From Anaerobacillus alkalidiazotrophicus (GTDB lineage Bacteria > Bacillota > Bacilli > Bacillales_H > Anaerobacillaceae): 64,000 bases of DNA. Made by a program: the position numbers and the translations under genes. Positions 1 to 8,955 of this stretch are shown in pieces (the first letter of the stretch is position 1; the number at the start of each line of letters is the position of its first letter). The notes beneath the pieces were generated by a model that had not been told where the DNA came from, did not search any database, and saw only the letters and a list, made by a program, of their open reading frames with translations. The stretch spans positions 1,170,501 through 1,234,500 of the forward strand of contig NZ_MLQS01000001.1 in the NCBI RefSeq assembly GCF_001866055.1. Direction: 5' to 3'.

Positions 1-151
1 ATTGTTCTTTTTACCTGTGATATTAGGAGCAGCAGGTATAATTGTAGGTTTTATTGCTCGTCGTAATGGAGCTACTGGACTTGGAAACTGGGCTATAGGT
101 ATTGGTGCAGTATCTATCATTTTAACGTTGTTTTTCTCACCATTTTTCTAA
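1..151 (+). CDS. YqfX-like small membrane protein, C-terminal part
   Basis: The open frame enters from the left edge and stops at 149-151. The visible 49 residues are hydrophobic and glycine-rich: two membrane spans separated by a short polar turn with paired arginines. The position next to ispG and yqfZ fits yqfX of Bacillus subtilis, a small membrane protein of unknown role; that assignment is by synteny only. A strong terminator follows. Confidence 0.55.
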   Translation, partial: LFFLPVILGAAGIIVGFIARRNGATGLGNWAIGIGAVSIILTLFFSPFF

Positions 152-187
152 GCAAACTTTAAAAAAGCACTATCATTCATAAGAAGA

Positions 188-247
188 GGCTGCGTAGGTC
201 ATTCAAACTAATAATAAATGTTTGAATGACCAACCAGCCCTTTTTTT
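188..247 (+). terminator. Rho-independent terminator after the yqfX-like gene
   Basis: A perfect 12-bp stem (GGTCATTCAAAC with GTTTGAATGACC) sits inside a second outer pair (GGCTG with CAGCC) and is followed by seven T. It ends the rightward gene and lies just past the convergent ispG stop. Confidence 0.85.
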
Positions 248-252
248 ACTTA

Positions 253-1341
253 TTAAATGTTAATATTAGTCTTTTCTTTAGCAATTTTATCAATTTCTTT
301 TTTAAGCTCTTCTACCATAATTTCTTCAGGAACTTTTCGAACAATTTCCCCGTGTCTAAATAATAGACCTTCGCCTCGCGCTCCAGCAATTCCAATGTCT
401 GCTTCTTTTGCTTCTCCTGGGCCATTTACCGCACAACCTAGTACTGCTACTTTAATTGGTGCTTTAATTTTTGAAATATACTCTTCGATCTCATTGGCAA
501 TGCTGATGAGATCTATTTCAATTCTACCACAAGTCGGGCATGAAATAAGAGTAGCTGCATTTGCAGCAAGACCAAATGATTTTAATAATTCCCTAGCTAC
601 TTTTACTTCTTCTACTGGGTCCGCACTTAAAGAAATACGCACAGTATTTCCTATACCTTTATGAAGGAGTACTCCTAGGCCAGCAGCGCTTTTTATCGTA
701 CCTGCAAATAAAGTTCCAGATTCAGTAATACCTAAATGGAGGGGGTAATCAAAGGCTTTAGCGGCTTTTTCATATGCTTCAACCGCTAAATTTACATCAG
801 AAGCTTTCATGGAAACAATAATATCGTAAAAATCTAAGTCTTCAAGAATTTTGATGTGGTGAAGAGCACTTTCTACCATTCCGTCAGCTGTTGGGTATCC
901 ATATTTATCCAAAATCCTTTTTTCCAATGAACCAGCATTTACACCTATACGAATTGGGATACCTTTTTCTTTTGCGAGTTTTACAACTGCTTCGACTTTT
1001 TCCTTTTTACCGATATTTCCTGGATTAATACGAATTTTGTCTGCTCCGCCTTCTATTGCTTTTAAAGCAAGGCGATAATCGAAATGAATGTCTACCACTA
1101 AAGGGATATTAATTCTTTTTTTAATTTCACTAATGGCCTCTGCAGCCCTCATATCAGGACAAGCGACACGAACAATCTGACATCCCGCTTCTTCTAGTCT
1201 TAGTATTTCTGCAACTGTTGCTTCTACATCATGTGTTTTTGTAGTAGTCATACTTTGAATAACGACTTCGTTATTTCCACCAATTGTAATAGGACCTACT
1301 TTAATTGGCTTTGTTTTTGTTCTATGGATGATTTGGGTCAT
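253..1341 (-). CDS. ispG: 4-hydroxy-3-methylbut-2-en-1-yl diphosphate synthase (flavodoxin)
   Basis: IspG catalyses the penultimate step of the MEP isoprenoid pathway, reductive opening of MEcPP to HMBPP, with a [4Fe-4S] cluster in the cytosol. The 362-residue length is typical for Gram-positive enzymes. The three cluster ligands are visible: C268 and C271 in SCPTCGR and C303 in GCAVNGPGE, with E310 as the family's fourth ligand. The N-terminal TIM-barrel part ([28 protein letters not shown]) is intact. It is transcribed alone, leftward. Identification is secure. Confidence 0.97.
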   Translation of the reverse strand: MTQIIHRTKTKPIKVGPITIGGNNEVVIQSMTTTKTHDVEATVAEILRLEEAGCQIVRVACPDMRAAEAISEIKKRINIPLVVDIHFDYRLALKAIEGGADKIRINPGNIGKKEKVEAVVKLAKEKGIPIRIGVNAGSLEKRILDKYGYPTADGMVESALHHIKILEDLDFYDIIVSMKASDVNLAVEAYEKAAKAFDYPLHLGITESGTLFAGTIKSAAGLGVLLHKGIGNTVRISLSADPVEEVKVARELLKSFGLAANAATLISCPTCGRIEIDLISIANEIEEYISKIKAPIKVAVLGCAVNGPGEAKEADIGIAGARGEGLLFRHGEIVRKVPEEIMVEELKKEIDKIAKEKTNINI

Positions 1342-1578
1342 TATTTACACGCACCCCTTCTAAATAATCATTTTAAATTTTCGCCAATTGTTGAACATAT
1401 GTTGGACAGCGAAATTCAAAATTACTCTTATTTTATCAATGATGATAAATGTTTGGCAAGAAGGAAGCAATTATCCCATTCCATGTGTATATTTTTAGGA
1501 AAAATAAGAAAGGTTATTTGACGAATTACATATAGCGCCAAATAGACAACTTCCGTTTCATAGTTGTATTACTGCTCA

Positions 1579-1926
1579 TCAGTTGGGATAAATGGGAAAA
1601 AGATAAGCGTCACCTATTTTAATATTACTTGCATTTGTATTGGGATTTAATGTTTCAAAATCATTAATAATTTGTTGAATAGAAGCATTGACTGGTCCTA
1701 TATGTAGTTCCTCAACGATGGATAGTACTGTGTAACCTGGTTCTACAACGATGGATTCTGAAGGTATATTTTCAATTTTTTCTACAGATATATTAGATGA
1801 ATGATTAACGGTTGTAGTGCTTTCTGCGGCAACTATTGTATTAGCGGGTAGAGTACCTATATTTAGGTCATAATAAATACTGTATATAGTTATTAGTAAA
1901 AGAATAGGTGCAATTAATTTTTTCAT
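1579..1926 (-). CDS. YqfZ-like secreted or membrane-anchored LysM protein
   Basis: This 115-residue protein has an N-terminal hydrophobic segment (residues 5-17) that could be a signal or anchor. A C-terminal LysM-like module follows, with VVEPGYTVLSIVEEL, a stretch containing LNPNTNASNIKIGD, and a final YLFPIY. LysM binds peptidoglycan N-acetylglucosamine. The same arrangement next to ispG is known as yqfZ in B. subtilis. There is no enzymatic domain, so the role in the wall or spore coat is unknown. The start follows a purine-rich region; confidence in the family is good. Confidence 0.75.
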   Translation of the reverse strand: MKKLIAPILLLITIYSIYYDLNIGTLPANTIVAAESTTTVNHSSNISVEKIENIPSESIVVEPGYTVLSIVEELHIGPVNASIQQIINDFETLNPNTNASNIKIGDAYLFPIYPN

Positions 1927-2031
1927 TTGAAGATACCCCCGTTTTTTAAGATAAGAATTTATAAATTGTGATACGTTCTTATGTTACATTCGTATGCTTG
2001 TCCATCTTTAATTATGACAAGAGAGGTTTTT

Positions 2032-3267
2032 ATGAAGAAAAAAGCCACAGTTTACATTATGAGTACTATTGGACTTTTACCTTTAGTAATGGTATTAGGA
2101 AACTCAATGCTATTACCGATACTACCTTTAATGGAAGATGAATTAAATATTACGCATATAGAAGTAGGGATGTTATTATCCATTTTTTCACTTATTGCTG
2201 CCATTGTTATCCCTATAGTAGGTTTTCTTTCTGACAGATTCGGGAGAAAAAAATTAGTGTTATTATCACTGTTTTTTGTGATGGTAGGAAATCTTGTAAC
2301 AATCATTGGTGGGCATGGATTTAAAGAGCCATATACTTGGATTTTGATAGGAAGGATCATTCAAGGAATTGGGGCGGGAGGGACAGCACCACTTGCTATG
2401 GCATTAATTGGTGATCTATTTGAAGGGGAGCAACGAAGTAAAAGTTTAGGTATTATTGAAGTTTTTAATGGAATAGGAAAAGTAGTAAGTCCATTCATTG
2501 GGGCTATAGCTGCACTCTTTTCATGGTATAGTGTATTTTATTTTTACTTTTTTGCTTCTTTAATGGCTTTTGTAGGAATATATTTTAGTATTAAATCGAT
2601 CAATCAAGAAAAGGTTAATGAACCACTATTGCACTATTTGAAAATGTTAATGAGTGTTATTAGAAAAGAGGCTAGAACTTTGTTTCCGCTTTCTTTAATA
2701 GGTGCAGTAGGTCTTTTTTTATTGTTTGGAATGCTCGTTTTTTTATCATTTGAAATAGAGAGAATTTATGCTCTAAATGGTTTGTTTAAAGGATTTGTAT
2801 TTATGGTACCATTAGGTGTGTTAACATATGTTTCTTATTGGACAGGTAAGAATATAGCAAGTAATTCACTATATATGAAGAAATTGTTGCTTTTAGGGAT
2901 AACTTTGCTAACAGGTTCTTTATTAAGTTTAATTTTTTTTCATCAGTTCCACGAATTAATTTTTAGTTTAACAATTGCAGCATCTGGGGTTGGTTTTATT
3001 TTGCCCTGTGTTAATACGATAATTACTTCAACAGTAGGCGGAAAAGAAAGAGGGTTTATTGTTTCAATTTATGGAATGGTTCGGTTTTTAGGGGTTGCAT
3101 TTGGACCGATATTTTTTTCATTATGGATGCAAGAAGTAGTCAGTATGTTTGTGAAAGCAAGCCTTTTAATGATTATCACAGGAATATGGGTAGTCATTTC
3201 TTTTAAGTTAACTCGTGTAATAAAAACAAGGAAAGTTCAACTAACTATTAGAAAAAAATTCAATTGA
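2032..3267 (+). CDS. MFS transporter, drug-efflux type
   Basis: The protein has 411 residues and about 12 hydrophobic segments. The start at 2032 is preferred over an upstream ATG at 1981 because GAGAGG lies just before it and the protein then begins MKKKATVYIMSTIG. The loop motif GFLSDRFGRKKLVLLS is the MFS motif A between helices 2 and 3, and GRIIQGIGAGGTAPLAMALI resembles the drug/proton antiporter motif. The substrate cannot be told. It lies between yqfZ and a DUF1002 gene and appears to be a single gene. Confidence 0.85.
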   Translation: MKKKATVYIMSTIGLLPLVMVLGNSMLLPILPLMEDELNITHIEVGMLLSIFSLIAAIVIPIVGFLSDRFGRKKLVLLSLFFVMVGNLVTIIGGHGFKEPYTWILIGRIIQGIGAGGTAPLAMALIGDLFEGEQRSKSLGIIEVFNGIGKVVSPFIGAIAALFSWYSVFYFYFFASLMAFVGIYFSIKSINQEKVNEPLLHYLKMLMSVIRKEARTLFPLSLIGAVGLFLLFGMLVFLSFEIERIYALNGLFKGFVFMVPLGVLTYVSYWTGKNIASNSLYMKKLLLLGITLLTGSLLSLIFFHQFHELIFSLTIAASGVGFILPCVNTIITSTVGGKERGFIVSIYGMVRFLGVAFGPIFFSLWMQEVVSMFVKASLLMIITGIWVVISFKLTRVIKTRKVQLTIRKKFN

Positions 3268-3377
3268 TTTTATGGTAAATGGGTCTAAAGTCACTGTTTT
3301 TTAACCCCGAAAAGTGTTCTATTACTATTAGCAATACAATATTAAATTATAAGCAAGATACGAGAGGAGTACTTTTA

Positions 3378-4250
3378 ATGAGAAAATTAATCCTGTTATT
3401 ATTGATAGGGTTGTTTACCATTCTAGCCCCTACGCCTATTTTAGGAGATGCAGTAGTGGGTGAAGTTATTGTAACGCTAGGGAAAAATTTAACTGAACAA
3501 CAGAAAAAACAGATACTTCAAGAAATGAATGTAACAGACGATACCGAAATAATTTATGTTAGTATTGAAGAAGAAAGAAAATACTTAGGTAACTATATAA
3601 GTCAACAAAAGATCGGTAGTCGATCTATCTCATCTGCACGAATTATCTTACTAGATAGTGGTGCAGGGATAAATGTAGCGTCTAATAATATTGATTGGGT
3701 TTCAGAAGGTATGTATGCAAACGCATTGGTTACAGCTGGTATAACTGATGCAGATATTTATGTGACAGCACCATTTAATGTATCAGGTACTGGTGCTCTA
3801 ACTGGTATTATTAAAGCTTATGAAATATCAGCAGAGATAGAAATTCCAGAGGAACAAAAACAAGTTGCGAATGAAGAAATGGTTAAAACAGCTGAGCTTG
3901 GTGATCGTCTAGGAATTGAACAAGCTACAGAATTAATGACAAGAATTAAAGAAGAAATTGCTAAAAATCCTATCACCAATGAAGAAGAGTTACGTGATCT
4001 TATTCAAAGAATTGCACAAGAGCTTGGTATAACATTGACTGAAGAAGAATTACGAGGATTGATTTCTTTATTTAATCGTATGAAAGATTTAAATATTGAT
4101 TGGAATCAAGTACAAAATCAAATTTCAAAAATAAGAGATAATTTAGGTGAGTTTTTAAATAGGGAAGATACTCAAACTTTTATCAGAAAAATTCTAGATC
4201 TTTTAATTGAAATAATAAATGTAATTAAAGGTTGGTTTACAAACGGATAA
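3378..4250 (+). CDS. DUF1002 exported protein (YpuA-like)
   Basis: The chosen start (3378) follows GAGAGGAG and gives a clean signal peptide (MRKLILLLLIGLFTILAPTP). The mature part shows the DUF1002 pattern: a VVTLGK-like opening, a TAG-ITDA-VTAPF region, and a helical C-terminal half rich in Glu and Lys ending in an amphipathic helix. B. subtilis YpuA belongs to the same family; its function is unknown. The protein is 290 residues and probably acts outside the membrane. A terminator follows at once. Confidence 0.8.
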   Translation: MRKLILLLLIGLFTILAPTPILGDAVVGEVIVTLGKNLTEQQKKQILQEMNVTDDTEIIYVSIEEERKYLGNYISQQKIGSRSISSARIILLDSGAGINVASNNIDWVSEGMYANALVTAGITDADIYVTAPFNVSGTGALTGIIKAYEISAEIEIPEEQKQVANEEMVKTAELGDRLGIEQATELMTRIKEEIAKNPITNEEELRDLIQRIAQELGITLTEEELRGLISLFNRMKDLNIDWNQVQNQISKIRDNLGEFLNREDTQTFIRKILDLLIEIINVIKGWFTNG

Positions 4251-4255
4251 TAAAT

Positions 4256-4290
4256 GGGGCCTAACTAAAAGTTTTGAGTTAGGTCCCTTA
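4256..4290 (+). terminator. Terminator after the DUF1002 gene
   Basis: Stem GGCCTAACT pairs with AGTTAGGTCC around the loop AAAAGTTTTG, followed by a CTTATC tail. The U-tract is weak. Confidence 0.6.
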
Positions 4291-4375
4291 TCATTAAGTG
4301 TTATGAAGAATCGAAATGGGATTTTGTTATTAGTCAATATCAAGAAATTTTTTTACCCATATGTAATAAAGACTT

Positions 4376-4474
4376 TTACACGGAAAATTTCCTTGTATCT
4401 ATTTGTTTAAAAGAAAGTGTTGTTTTTAAGGCATCGGTTTTTCTTTTATGTTTTTTTGTAATGTTTTTTTTCAT
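4376..4474 (-). CDS. Possible 32-residue basic peptide
   Basis: On the minus strand AAGAGGTGATTATCG precedes an ATG that opens 32 codons. The product starts MKKNITKKHKRKTDALKTTL and ends FSV. It is strongly basic with no membrane segment. Support is only the good ribosome binding site in a 340-bp gap that otherwise holds nothing but a terminator. I do not recognise a family. Confidence 0.3.
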   Translation of the reverse strand: MKKNITKKHKRKTDALKTTLSFKQIDTRKFSV

Positions 4475-4590
4475 CGATAATCACCTCTTTTTTACTATAC
4501 CCATCTTTCTTTTTATATATAATATTTTGAAACTTAATAATGGGTTTAAACGTAATATGAAGTAAGGACTGCTATGTTAGGAGTGAAGAG

Positions 4591-5244
4591 ATGGAAATAT
4601 TAAATTTATCGAGTATTGGTTTTTTCGTTGTCTTTTTAGGGACTTTATTTTTATTTGGTGAGCTTCTTGTAAAAGCCAAAGGGATATTTGCTATTATAGG
4701 AATTGGAATTATGGCCACATATTTTTCATTTCATATAACTCCCGGTTCGGGCATAGGTTTATGGGTTGCTTTACTTTATATTATTGGTATATCTCTAATT
4801 GTTTTTGATGGTAAGTTTGTATCTGATGGAACATTGGCAGTTTTAGGTATTTTATTAATGATTATAGGAATTGCATTGCCTACCCCTAGTATCATTTATG
4901 GTTTTCTTGCAGCCATGGCTTTACTGTTAGGTGCAGGAGCATCGATATTATTCATAAAAGTATTTCCTTCAAGAAATCTATGGTCCAAATTAACACTGAA
5001 CGACCAATTAACGGACGAATTAGGTTATAATTCATTAAATCAATCTTATAAAGATTTAGTTGGGAAAAGAGGAGTTACGAAAACGCCATTTCGACCTATC
5101 GGAACTATTGAGGTTGAGGGATCATTTTATAGTGCTATTAGCGACAGCCAATGGTTAGCCCCCAACACTGCTATAATAGTCGTTTCTGTTGATGGTACAA
5201 GGATAGTAGTGAAAAAAATAGACGGTAAAAGTAAAAACGAGTAG
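4591..5244 (+). CDS. NfeD-family membrane protein
   Basis: The 217 residues hold four to five hydrophobic segments (about residues 5-125). A soluble C-terminal OB-fold-like domain (about 155-210) contains the pattern GKRGVTKTPFRPIGTIEVEG, a WLAPNT turn and the VVSVDGTRIVVKK strand typical of NfeD. NfeD proteins usually partner membrane stomatin/flotillin proteins, but none is adjacent. The gene follows AGGAGTGAAG. The likely role is membrane organisation or quality control; this is family knowledge, not shown here. Confidence 0.8.
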   Translation: MEILNLSSIGFFVVFLGTLFLFGELLVKAKGIFAIIGIGIMATYFSFHITPGSGIGLWVALLYIIGISLIVFDGKFVSDGTLAVLGILLMIIGIALPTPSIIYGFLAAMALLLGAGASILFIKVFPSRNLWSKLTLNDQLTDELGYNSLNQSYKDLVGKRGVTKTPFRPIGTIEVEGSFYSAISDSQWLAPNTAIIVVSVDGTRIVVKKIDGKSKNE

Positions 5245-5275
5245 AGGCTGTTAGAAGCTTTCTACTCGTTTTTTT
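5233..5275 (+). terminator. Terminator overlapping the NfeD stop codon
   Basis: AAAACGAGTAGA and TCTACTCGTTTT form a 12-bp stem followed by a T-run. The left arm contains the last codons and the stop of the NfeD gene. Confidence 0.8.
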
Positions 5276-5282
5276 ACATAAT

Positions 5283-5322
5283 TTATAAATTTCTAACTTG
5301 AAAACTGACTAGCTTCAGCACC
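5283..5322 (+). repeat. Fragment of the GCGC-type Bacillus intergenic repeat
   Basis: The stretch TTTCTAACTTGAAAACTG followed by CTAGCTTCAGCACC matches the edge of the longer repeats at 42549-42695 and 29629-29690. Only the edge is present here. Confidence 0.5.
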
Positions 5323-5345
5323 TTTCTTACATAATGACTAAATCA

Positions 5346-6137
5346 TTATAGTTGTTCAGGTTCATTGTCTTCATGAATTGTTGATATTTCCTTAAATATC
5401 AAATAGATCATAATTATTGCAACTACCCAATATAAAGTGAAAGAAAATGGTATGAAAATGTATAGTGCATCAGTAATGGCAAAAAATATAGTAGGTAAAG
5501 TAACTGCATACGCACTTAAAATCCAAACTTTTTTATAGGGTAATATTAAGTCAAGTTTTTTTCTAATTAGTAATGCAATGAAAGAAAGAAAAAATACTCC
5601 TATAAATTTCATTGCTGTTAAGAAAAAGTAGAGTATAAGAACAACTACAGCAATTATCAATGGCAATAAATTAATAACTGAACTTGTAATTTCTTCTACT
5701 TGTTCTTTTGTGAAATTAAGATTCCCAAATTCACGGTAACGAAACGATTCAGTTATGCCTTCTGTTATAAAAACAGCTTCTGTTTCTAATAATGCTAATA
5801 CGTGAGTATAATTTTGTTCAATGTCTCTTATAGTAAGGCTACCAGTTGTATCAAAAATAAATTGTTCACCATCAATAGTAATAAATAATGGTTCTTCTAG
5901 TTCTGACGTTAGAACACTATTTTTAAGCTCGAAGTCAGGTATATCAGTTTTGAGTGCTACTTGAAAATTATTAACTGTATTTGATATCCCAGTCCCAAGT
6001 TGGATTGCTGAAACAGAAACAGAAATAAGCATTAATACAAATACATATAGTATTGTTTTTCCGATCCCTTGATTTCTAAATTTTGCTACAGTTTGTGGGG
6101 AATAGATACTTTTAAAAAATTGCTGGAAAATATTCAT
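5346..6137 (-). CDS. DUF1189 membrane protein (YqgB-like)
   Basis: The protein has 263 residues. It begins with the family-typical opening NIFQQFFKSIYSPQTVAKFR and one membrane span. A soluble extracytoplasmic stretch of about 130 residues follows, then four membrane spans ending in KEISTIHEDNE. This layout is that of DUF1189, known as YqgB in B. subtilis and found in the same neighbourhood there. Some family members are annotated as maltodextrin-utilisation related, but nothing here supports that. Function unknown. Confidence 0.8.
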   Translation of the reverse strand: MNIFQQFFKSIYSPQTVAKFRNQGIGKTILYVFVLMLISVSVSAIQLGTGISNTVNNFQVALKTDIPDFELKNSVLTSELEEPLFITIDGEQFIFDTTGSLTIRDIEQNYTHVLALLETEAVFITEGITESFRYREFGNLNFTKEQVEEITSSVINLLPLIIAVVVLILYFFLTAMKFIGVFFLSFIALLIRKKLDLILPYKKVWILSAYAVTLPTIFFAITDALYIFIPFSFTLYWVVAIIMIYLIFKEISTIHEDNEPEQL

Positions 6138-6313
6138 TCTCCTACTCCTTTATTGTAAATTTTTTTTAGCTAAAAACGTTGACTATCGTATATATTACAG
6201 AAATATTTTCTTTTCAACAAGTTGACTTTTACATAGTGTATTAAAATTTTCAATTTATAAAGGAGGAGTGTTTAAAAAACTTAGACTAATGTTTTAATAT
6301 TACATTAAAAATC

Positions 6314-6359
6314 TTTACAAAATCTTTACAAAGTATTAATAATTTATAAACATTTAACA
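6314..6359 (+). promoter_or_regulatory. PHO-box-like direct repeats before the Na/Pi cotransporter
   Basis: TTTACA at 6314 and again at 6325, and TTTATA at 6343 with TTAACA at 6354, form two pairs of hexamers with an 11-bp period. This matches the TT(A/T/C)ACA repeats bound by PhoP in Bacillus. The downstream gene is a phosphate transporter, which makes PhoP control plausible; binding is inferred. Confidence 0.6.
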
Positions 6360-6423
6360 AGTATGCTTGTAGAGGATTGTCGAAATAAAGAAAAAGAGAA
6401 ATTAATTGAAGGGGCGAGTTTTT

Positions 6424-8052
6424 TTGGATATTCAACAAATACTATTTTTATTTCTTGGAGGACTAGGAATATTTTTATTCGGAATTAAGTTCATGGGTGA
6501 TGGTCTTCAAAAAGTAGCAGGAAATAGACTTAGAGATATTCTTGATAAATTTACTTCTAACCCGGTCATGGGTGTAATTGCAGGACTAGTAGTTACTGTT
6601 GCTTTGCAAACAAGTACGGGTACAACAGTTTTAACGATTGGACTTGTAAATGCAGGCTTTATGACATTAAAGCAAGCAATAGGGGTTATCATGGGTGCTA
6701 ATATCGGTACTACCGTAACTGCCTTTATCATCGGTTTTAAAATACAAGCATATGCATTACCCATTATAGCCATTGGTACATTTTTTATTTTCTTCATTAA
6801 AAATAAAAAAGCGCAAAATTATGGACAAGTTATATTTGGGTTTGGTGCTTTATTTTATGGCTTAAGTTTAATGGGGGATGCGATGAAACCACTTCGCTCT
6901 CTACAAGCATTTACGGATCTAACAATAAGTATGAGTGAAAATCCGATTTTAGGAGTAGTTATTGGTACAGTATTTACGGTTATTGTACAAAGTTCGTCTG
7001 CTTCAATTGGTTTATTACAGACATTATATGATCAAGGGGCAATGGATTTATGGGCGGCTCTCCCTGTATTGTTCGGAGATAATATTGGTACGACAATAAC
7101 AGCAGTATTAGCTTCGATAGGTGCATCTATTGCAGCTAGGCGAGCAGCCTTAACACATGTTATTTTTAATTTAATTGGAACGTTTATCATTTTATTGGTT
7201 TTAACACCTTACACACATTTTATTGTCTATATTAGTGGAATACTTGACTTAAATAAACCTATGCAAATTGCTTTTGCTCACGGTATTTTTAATACTGCCA
7301 ATGTATTGATACAGTTACCATTTGTAGCAGTTTTGGCGACAATTGTAACTAAAATAATACCTGGTAAAGATACAGCAATTGAGTATAAAGCACAGCATTT
7401 GGACCCATTGTTTATCCAACAGTCTCCAGTAATTGCACTTGGACAAGCGAAAAAAGAAGTATTACGTATGTCTGAGTTTGCAGAACAAGGATTACTAGAA
7501 GCAAATCAATATTTAAAAACGAATCAAAAGAAACATGCTGAGTTAACAGTACAATTCGAAGATGCAATTAATAATCTAGATCGTAAAATAACTGATTACC
7601 TTATTTTAATATCTGCTAAATCTCTATCTGCAAAAGATTCAGAGCTTCATTCTGCATTAATGGATACAGTACGGGATATTGAACGTGTCGGTGACCATAT
7701 GGAAAACATTGTTGAGTTAATTGATTATAAAATTGCAAACAAAGCATTTTTGTCGGATAAAGCAGTAAATGATTTAGATGAGATGTTTGCCTTAACAATC
7801 TCAACATTAAAAGAAGCAATTAAAGCATTAGAAGATAATGATATTGTTGCAGCACGCTCTGTACTTCTTAAAGAAGAAAAAATAGATAAAATGGAAAGAC
7901 AATTACGTAAAAATCATATTTTACGTATTAATGAAAGCAAATGTACGGGCTCAGCAGGGATTGTTTTTGTTGATTTAGTTAGCAATTTAGAAAGAATTGG
8001 AGATCACGCAGTAAACATTGCGGAAGCAGTAATTGGTGAAGAGGAGTTCTAA
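6424..8052 (+). CDS. Na/Pi cotransporter family protein (NptA-type) with PhoU-like domain
   Basis: This secondary transporter couples phosphate uptake to sodium. The start is taken as TTG at 6424 because GAAGGGGCG lies the right distance upstream, giving 542 residues. The N-terminal ~320 residues carry two inverted copies of the Na/Pi repeat, visible as VALQTSTGTTVLTIG and IVQSSSASIGLLQTL. Each is followed by a GANIGTT or GDNIGTT motif. The last ~200 residues form the helical PhoU-like (DUF47-type) domain, with two copies of the pattern ERVGDH and ERIGDH. PHO-box-like repeats upstream suggest induction by phosphate starvation. Confidence 0.92.
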   Translation: MDIQQILFLFLGGLGIFLFGIKFMGDGLQKVAGNRLRDILDKFTSNPVMGVIAGLVVTVALQTSTGTTVLTIGLVNAGFMTLKQAIGVIMGANIGTTVTAFIIGFKIQAYALPIIAIGTFFIFFIKNKKAQNYGQVIFGFGALFYGLSLMGDAMKPLRSLQAFTDLTISMSENPILGVVIGTVFTVIVQSSSASIGLLQTLYDQGAMDLWAALPVLFGDNIGTTITAVLASIGASIAARRAALTHVIFNLIGTFIILLVLTPYTHFIVYISGILDLNKPMQIAFAHGIFNTANVLIQLPFVAVLATIVTKIIPGKDTAIEYKAQHLDPLFIQQSPVIALGQAKKEVLRMSEFAEQGLLEANQYLKTNQKKHAELTVQFEDAINNLDRKITDYLILISAKSLSAKDSELHSALMDTVRDIERVGDHMENIVELIDYKIANKAFLSDKAVNDLDEMFALTISTLKEAIKALEDNDIVAARSVLLKEEKIDKMERQLRKNHILRINESKCTGSAGIVFVDLVSNLERIGDHAVNIAEAVIGEEEF

Positions 8053-8064
8053 AAATTTATTAAT

Positions 8065-8100
8065 GGGCTGATGAAGTTCTTTTGTCAGCCCTTAAATTTT
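8065..8100 (+). terminator. Terminator after the Na/Pi cotransporter
   Basis: GGGCTGA and TCAGCCC pair around a 13-base loop, followed by TTAAATTTTAGG. Confidence 0.7.
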
Positions 8101-8286
8101 AGGTTACTTTAGTGATCAATTAAGTTAAGATATAATTGATTATAAATTAATCAATGTAAAAATATGATAAGTTGTATTTTTAGAAAAAAATTTAATGAAA
8201 TATATTGTTTTTGAAAAAATAATATGATATATTTATCCATGTCGCAATTAGAAAAGGGGTTTAGAAAAACACCTTGAAAATTATTG

Positions 8287-8316
8287 TTGACAAATAATAT
8301 AACATCATGATAAGAT
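8287..8316 (+). promoter_or_regulatory. Promoter of the tRNA array
   Basis: A consensus -35 TTGACA (8287-8292) and a -10 TAAGAT (8311-8316) are 18 bp apart. The first tRNA begins about 23 bp downstream of the -10. Confidence 0.7.
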
Positions 8317-8338
8317 AATTCTTGTCTTTGATTTTTAT

Positions 8339-8413
8339 TCCACAGTAGCTCAGTGGTAGAGCAATCGGCTGTTAACCGATCGGTCGTAGGTTCGAGTCCT
8401 ACCTGTGGAGCCA
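8339..8413 (+). tRNA. tRNA-Asn(GTT)
   Basis: Acceptor arms TCCACAG and CTGTGGA close a full cloverleaf. The anticodon loop is CTGTTAA with GTT, the T-loop is TTCGAGT, and CCA is encoded. First of five tRNAs from the promoter at 8287. Confidence 0.95.
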
Positions 8414-8418
8414 TATAT

Positions 8419-8495
8419 GGCGGCGTGGCTCAGCTGGCTAGAGCGTACGGTTCATACCCGTGAGGTCGGGGGTTCGACTCCCTCCGCCGCTACCA
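8419..8495 (+). tRNA. tRNA-Met(CAT), elongator type
   Basis: Acceptor arms GGCGGCG and CGCCGCT-side pair. The anticodon loop TTCATAC carries CAT, and CCA is encoded. The body closely resembles the elongator tRNA-Met I recall from B. subtilis and lacks initiator features such as an unpaired first base and GGG/CCC in the anticodon stem. Confidence 0.88.
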
Positions 8496-8510
8496 TTCAT
8501 TTAATCACAT

Positions 8511-8587
8511 GGCGGTTGTGGCGAAGTGGTTAACGCACCGGATTGTGGCTCCGGCATTCGTGGGTTCGATTCCCATCAATCGCCCCA
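8511..8587 (+). tRNA. tRNA-His(GTG)
   Basis: The anticodon loop holds GTG. The extra G at 8511 pairs with C73 (8584), the tRNA-His hallmark, and CCA is encoded. Confidence 0.95.
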
Positions 8588-8606
8588 TTTAATATTGATA
8601 TAAATT

Positions 8607-8683
8607 GGACCCTTAGCTCAGTTGGTTAGAGCTACCGGCTCATAACCGGTTGGTCGTAGGTTCGAGTCCTACAGGGTCCACCA
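8607..8683 (+). tRNA. tRNA with CAT anticodon, probably Ile2 (lysidine-modified)
   Basis: Acceptor GGACCCT pairs with AGGGTCC, the anticodon stem is ACCGG/CCGGT with loop CTCATAA, and CCA is encoded. The body resembles the Bacillus tRNA-Ile2 whose C34 is converted to lysidine by TilS to read AUA, rather than either Met tRNA. The class call comes from sequence resemblance only. Confidence 0.8.
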
Positions 8684-8692
8684 TATGAAATT

Positions 8693-8785
8693 GGAGGAAT
8701 ACCCAAGTCCGGCTGAAGGGATCGGTCTTGAAAACCGACAGGCGGGTTAAACCGCGCGGGGGTTCGAATCCCTCTTCCTCCGCCA
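8693..8785 (+). tRNA. tRNA-Ser(TGA)
   Basis: This is a class II tRNA with a long variable arm (AGGCGGGTTAAACCGCGC). The anticodon TGA lies in TCTTGAAAA, the acceptor is GGAGGAA with TTCCTCC, and CCA is encoded. Last of the array. Confidence 0.95.
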
Positions 8786-8797
8786 GAATACATAATC

Positions 8798-8845
8798 AAC
8801 GATTTATTTGTTCATCATAAGATTGAGCAGATAGGTCGTTTTTTT
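8798..8845 (+). terminator. Terminator of the tRNA array
   Basis: A 17-bp stem runs from AACGATTTATTTGTTCA to TGAGCAGATAGGTCGTT and is followed by a T-run. Several pairs are G-U in the rightward transcript and would be A-C mismatches in the other, so it acts on this strand. Confidence 0.75.
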
Positions 8846-8955
8846 ACTTTCCAATATTAAGGGACAGAAGCCTTTCACCGTAAATTTTAAAATTAGAAGT
8901 CGAAGGTAAGAACACTCTAAACTAAAAACATTTTTTATGAAAGGAAGGTAATGAC

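Noticed and set aside
8151..8414. Minus-strand frame of 87 codons over the tRNA-Asn
   Set aside because: It begins with the well-known false product of a tRNA read backward (GLEPTTDRLTADCSTTELLW) and has no ribosome site.
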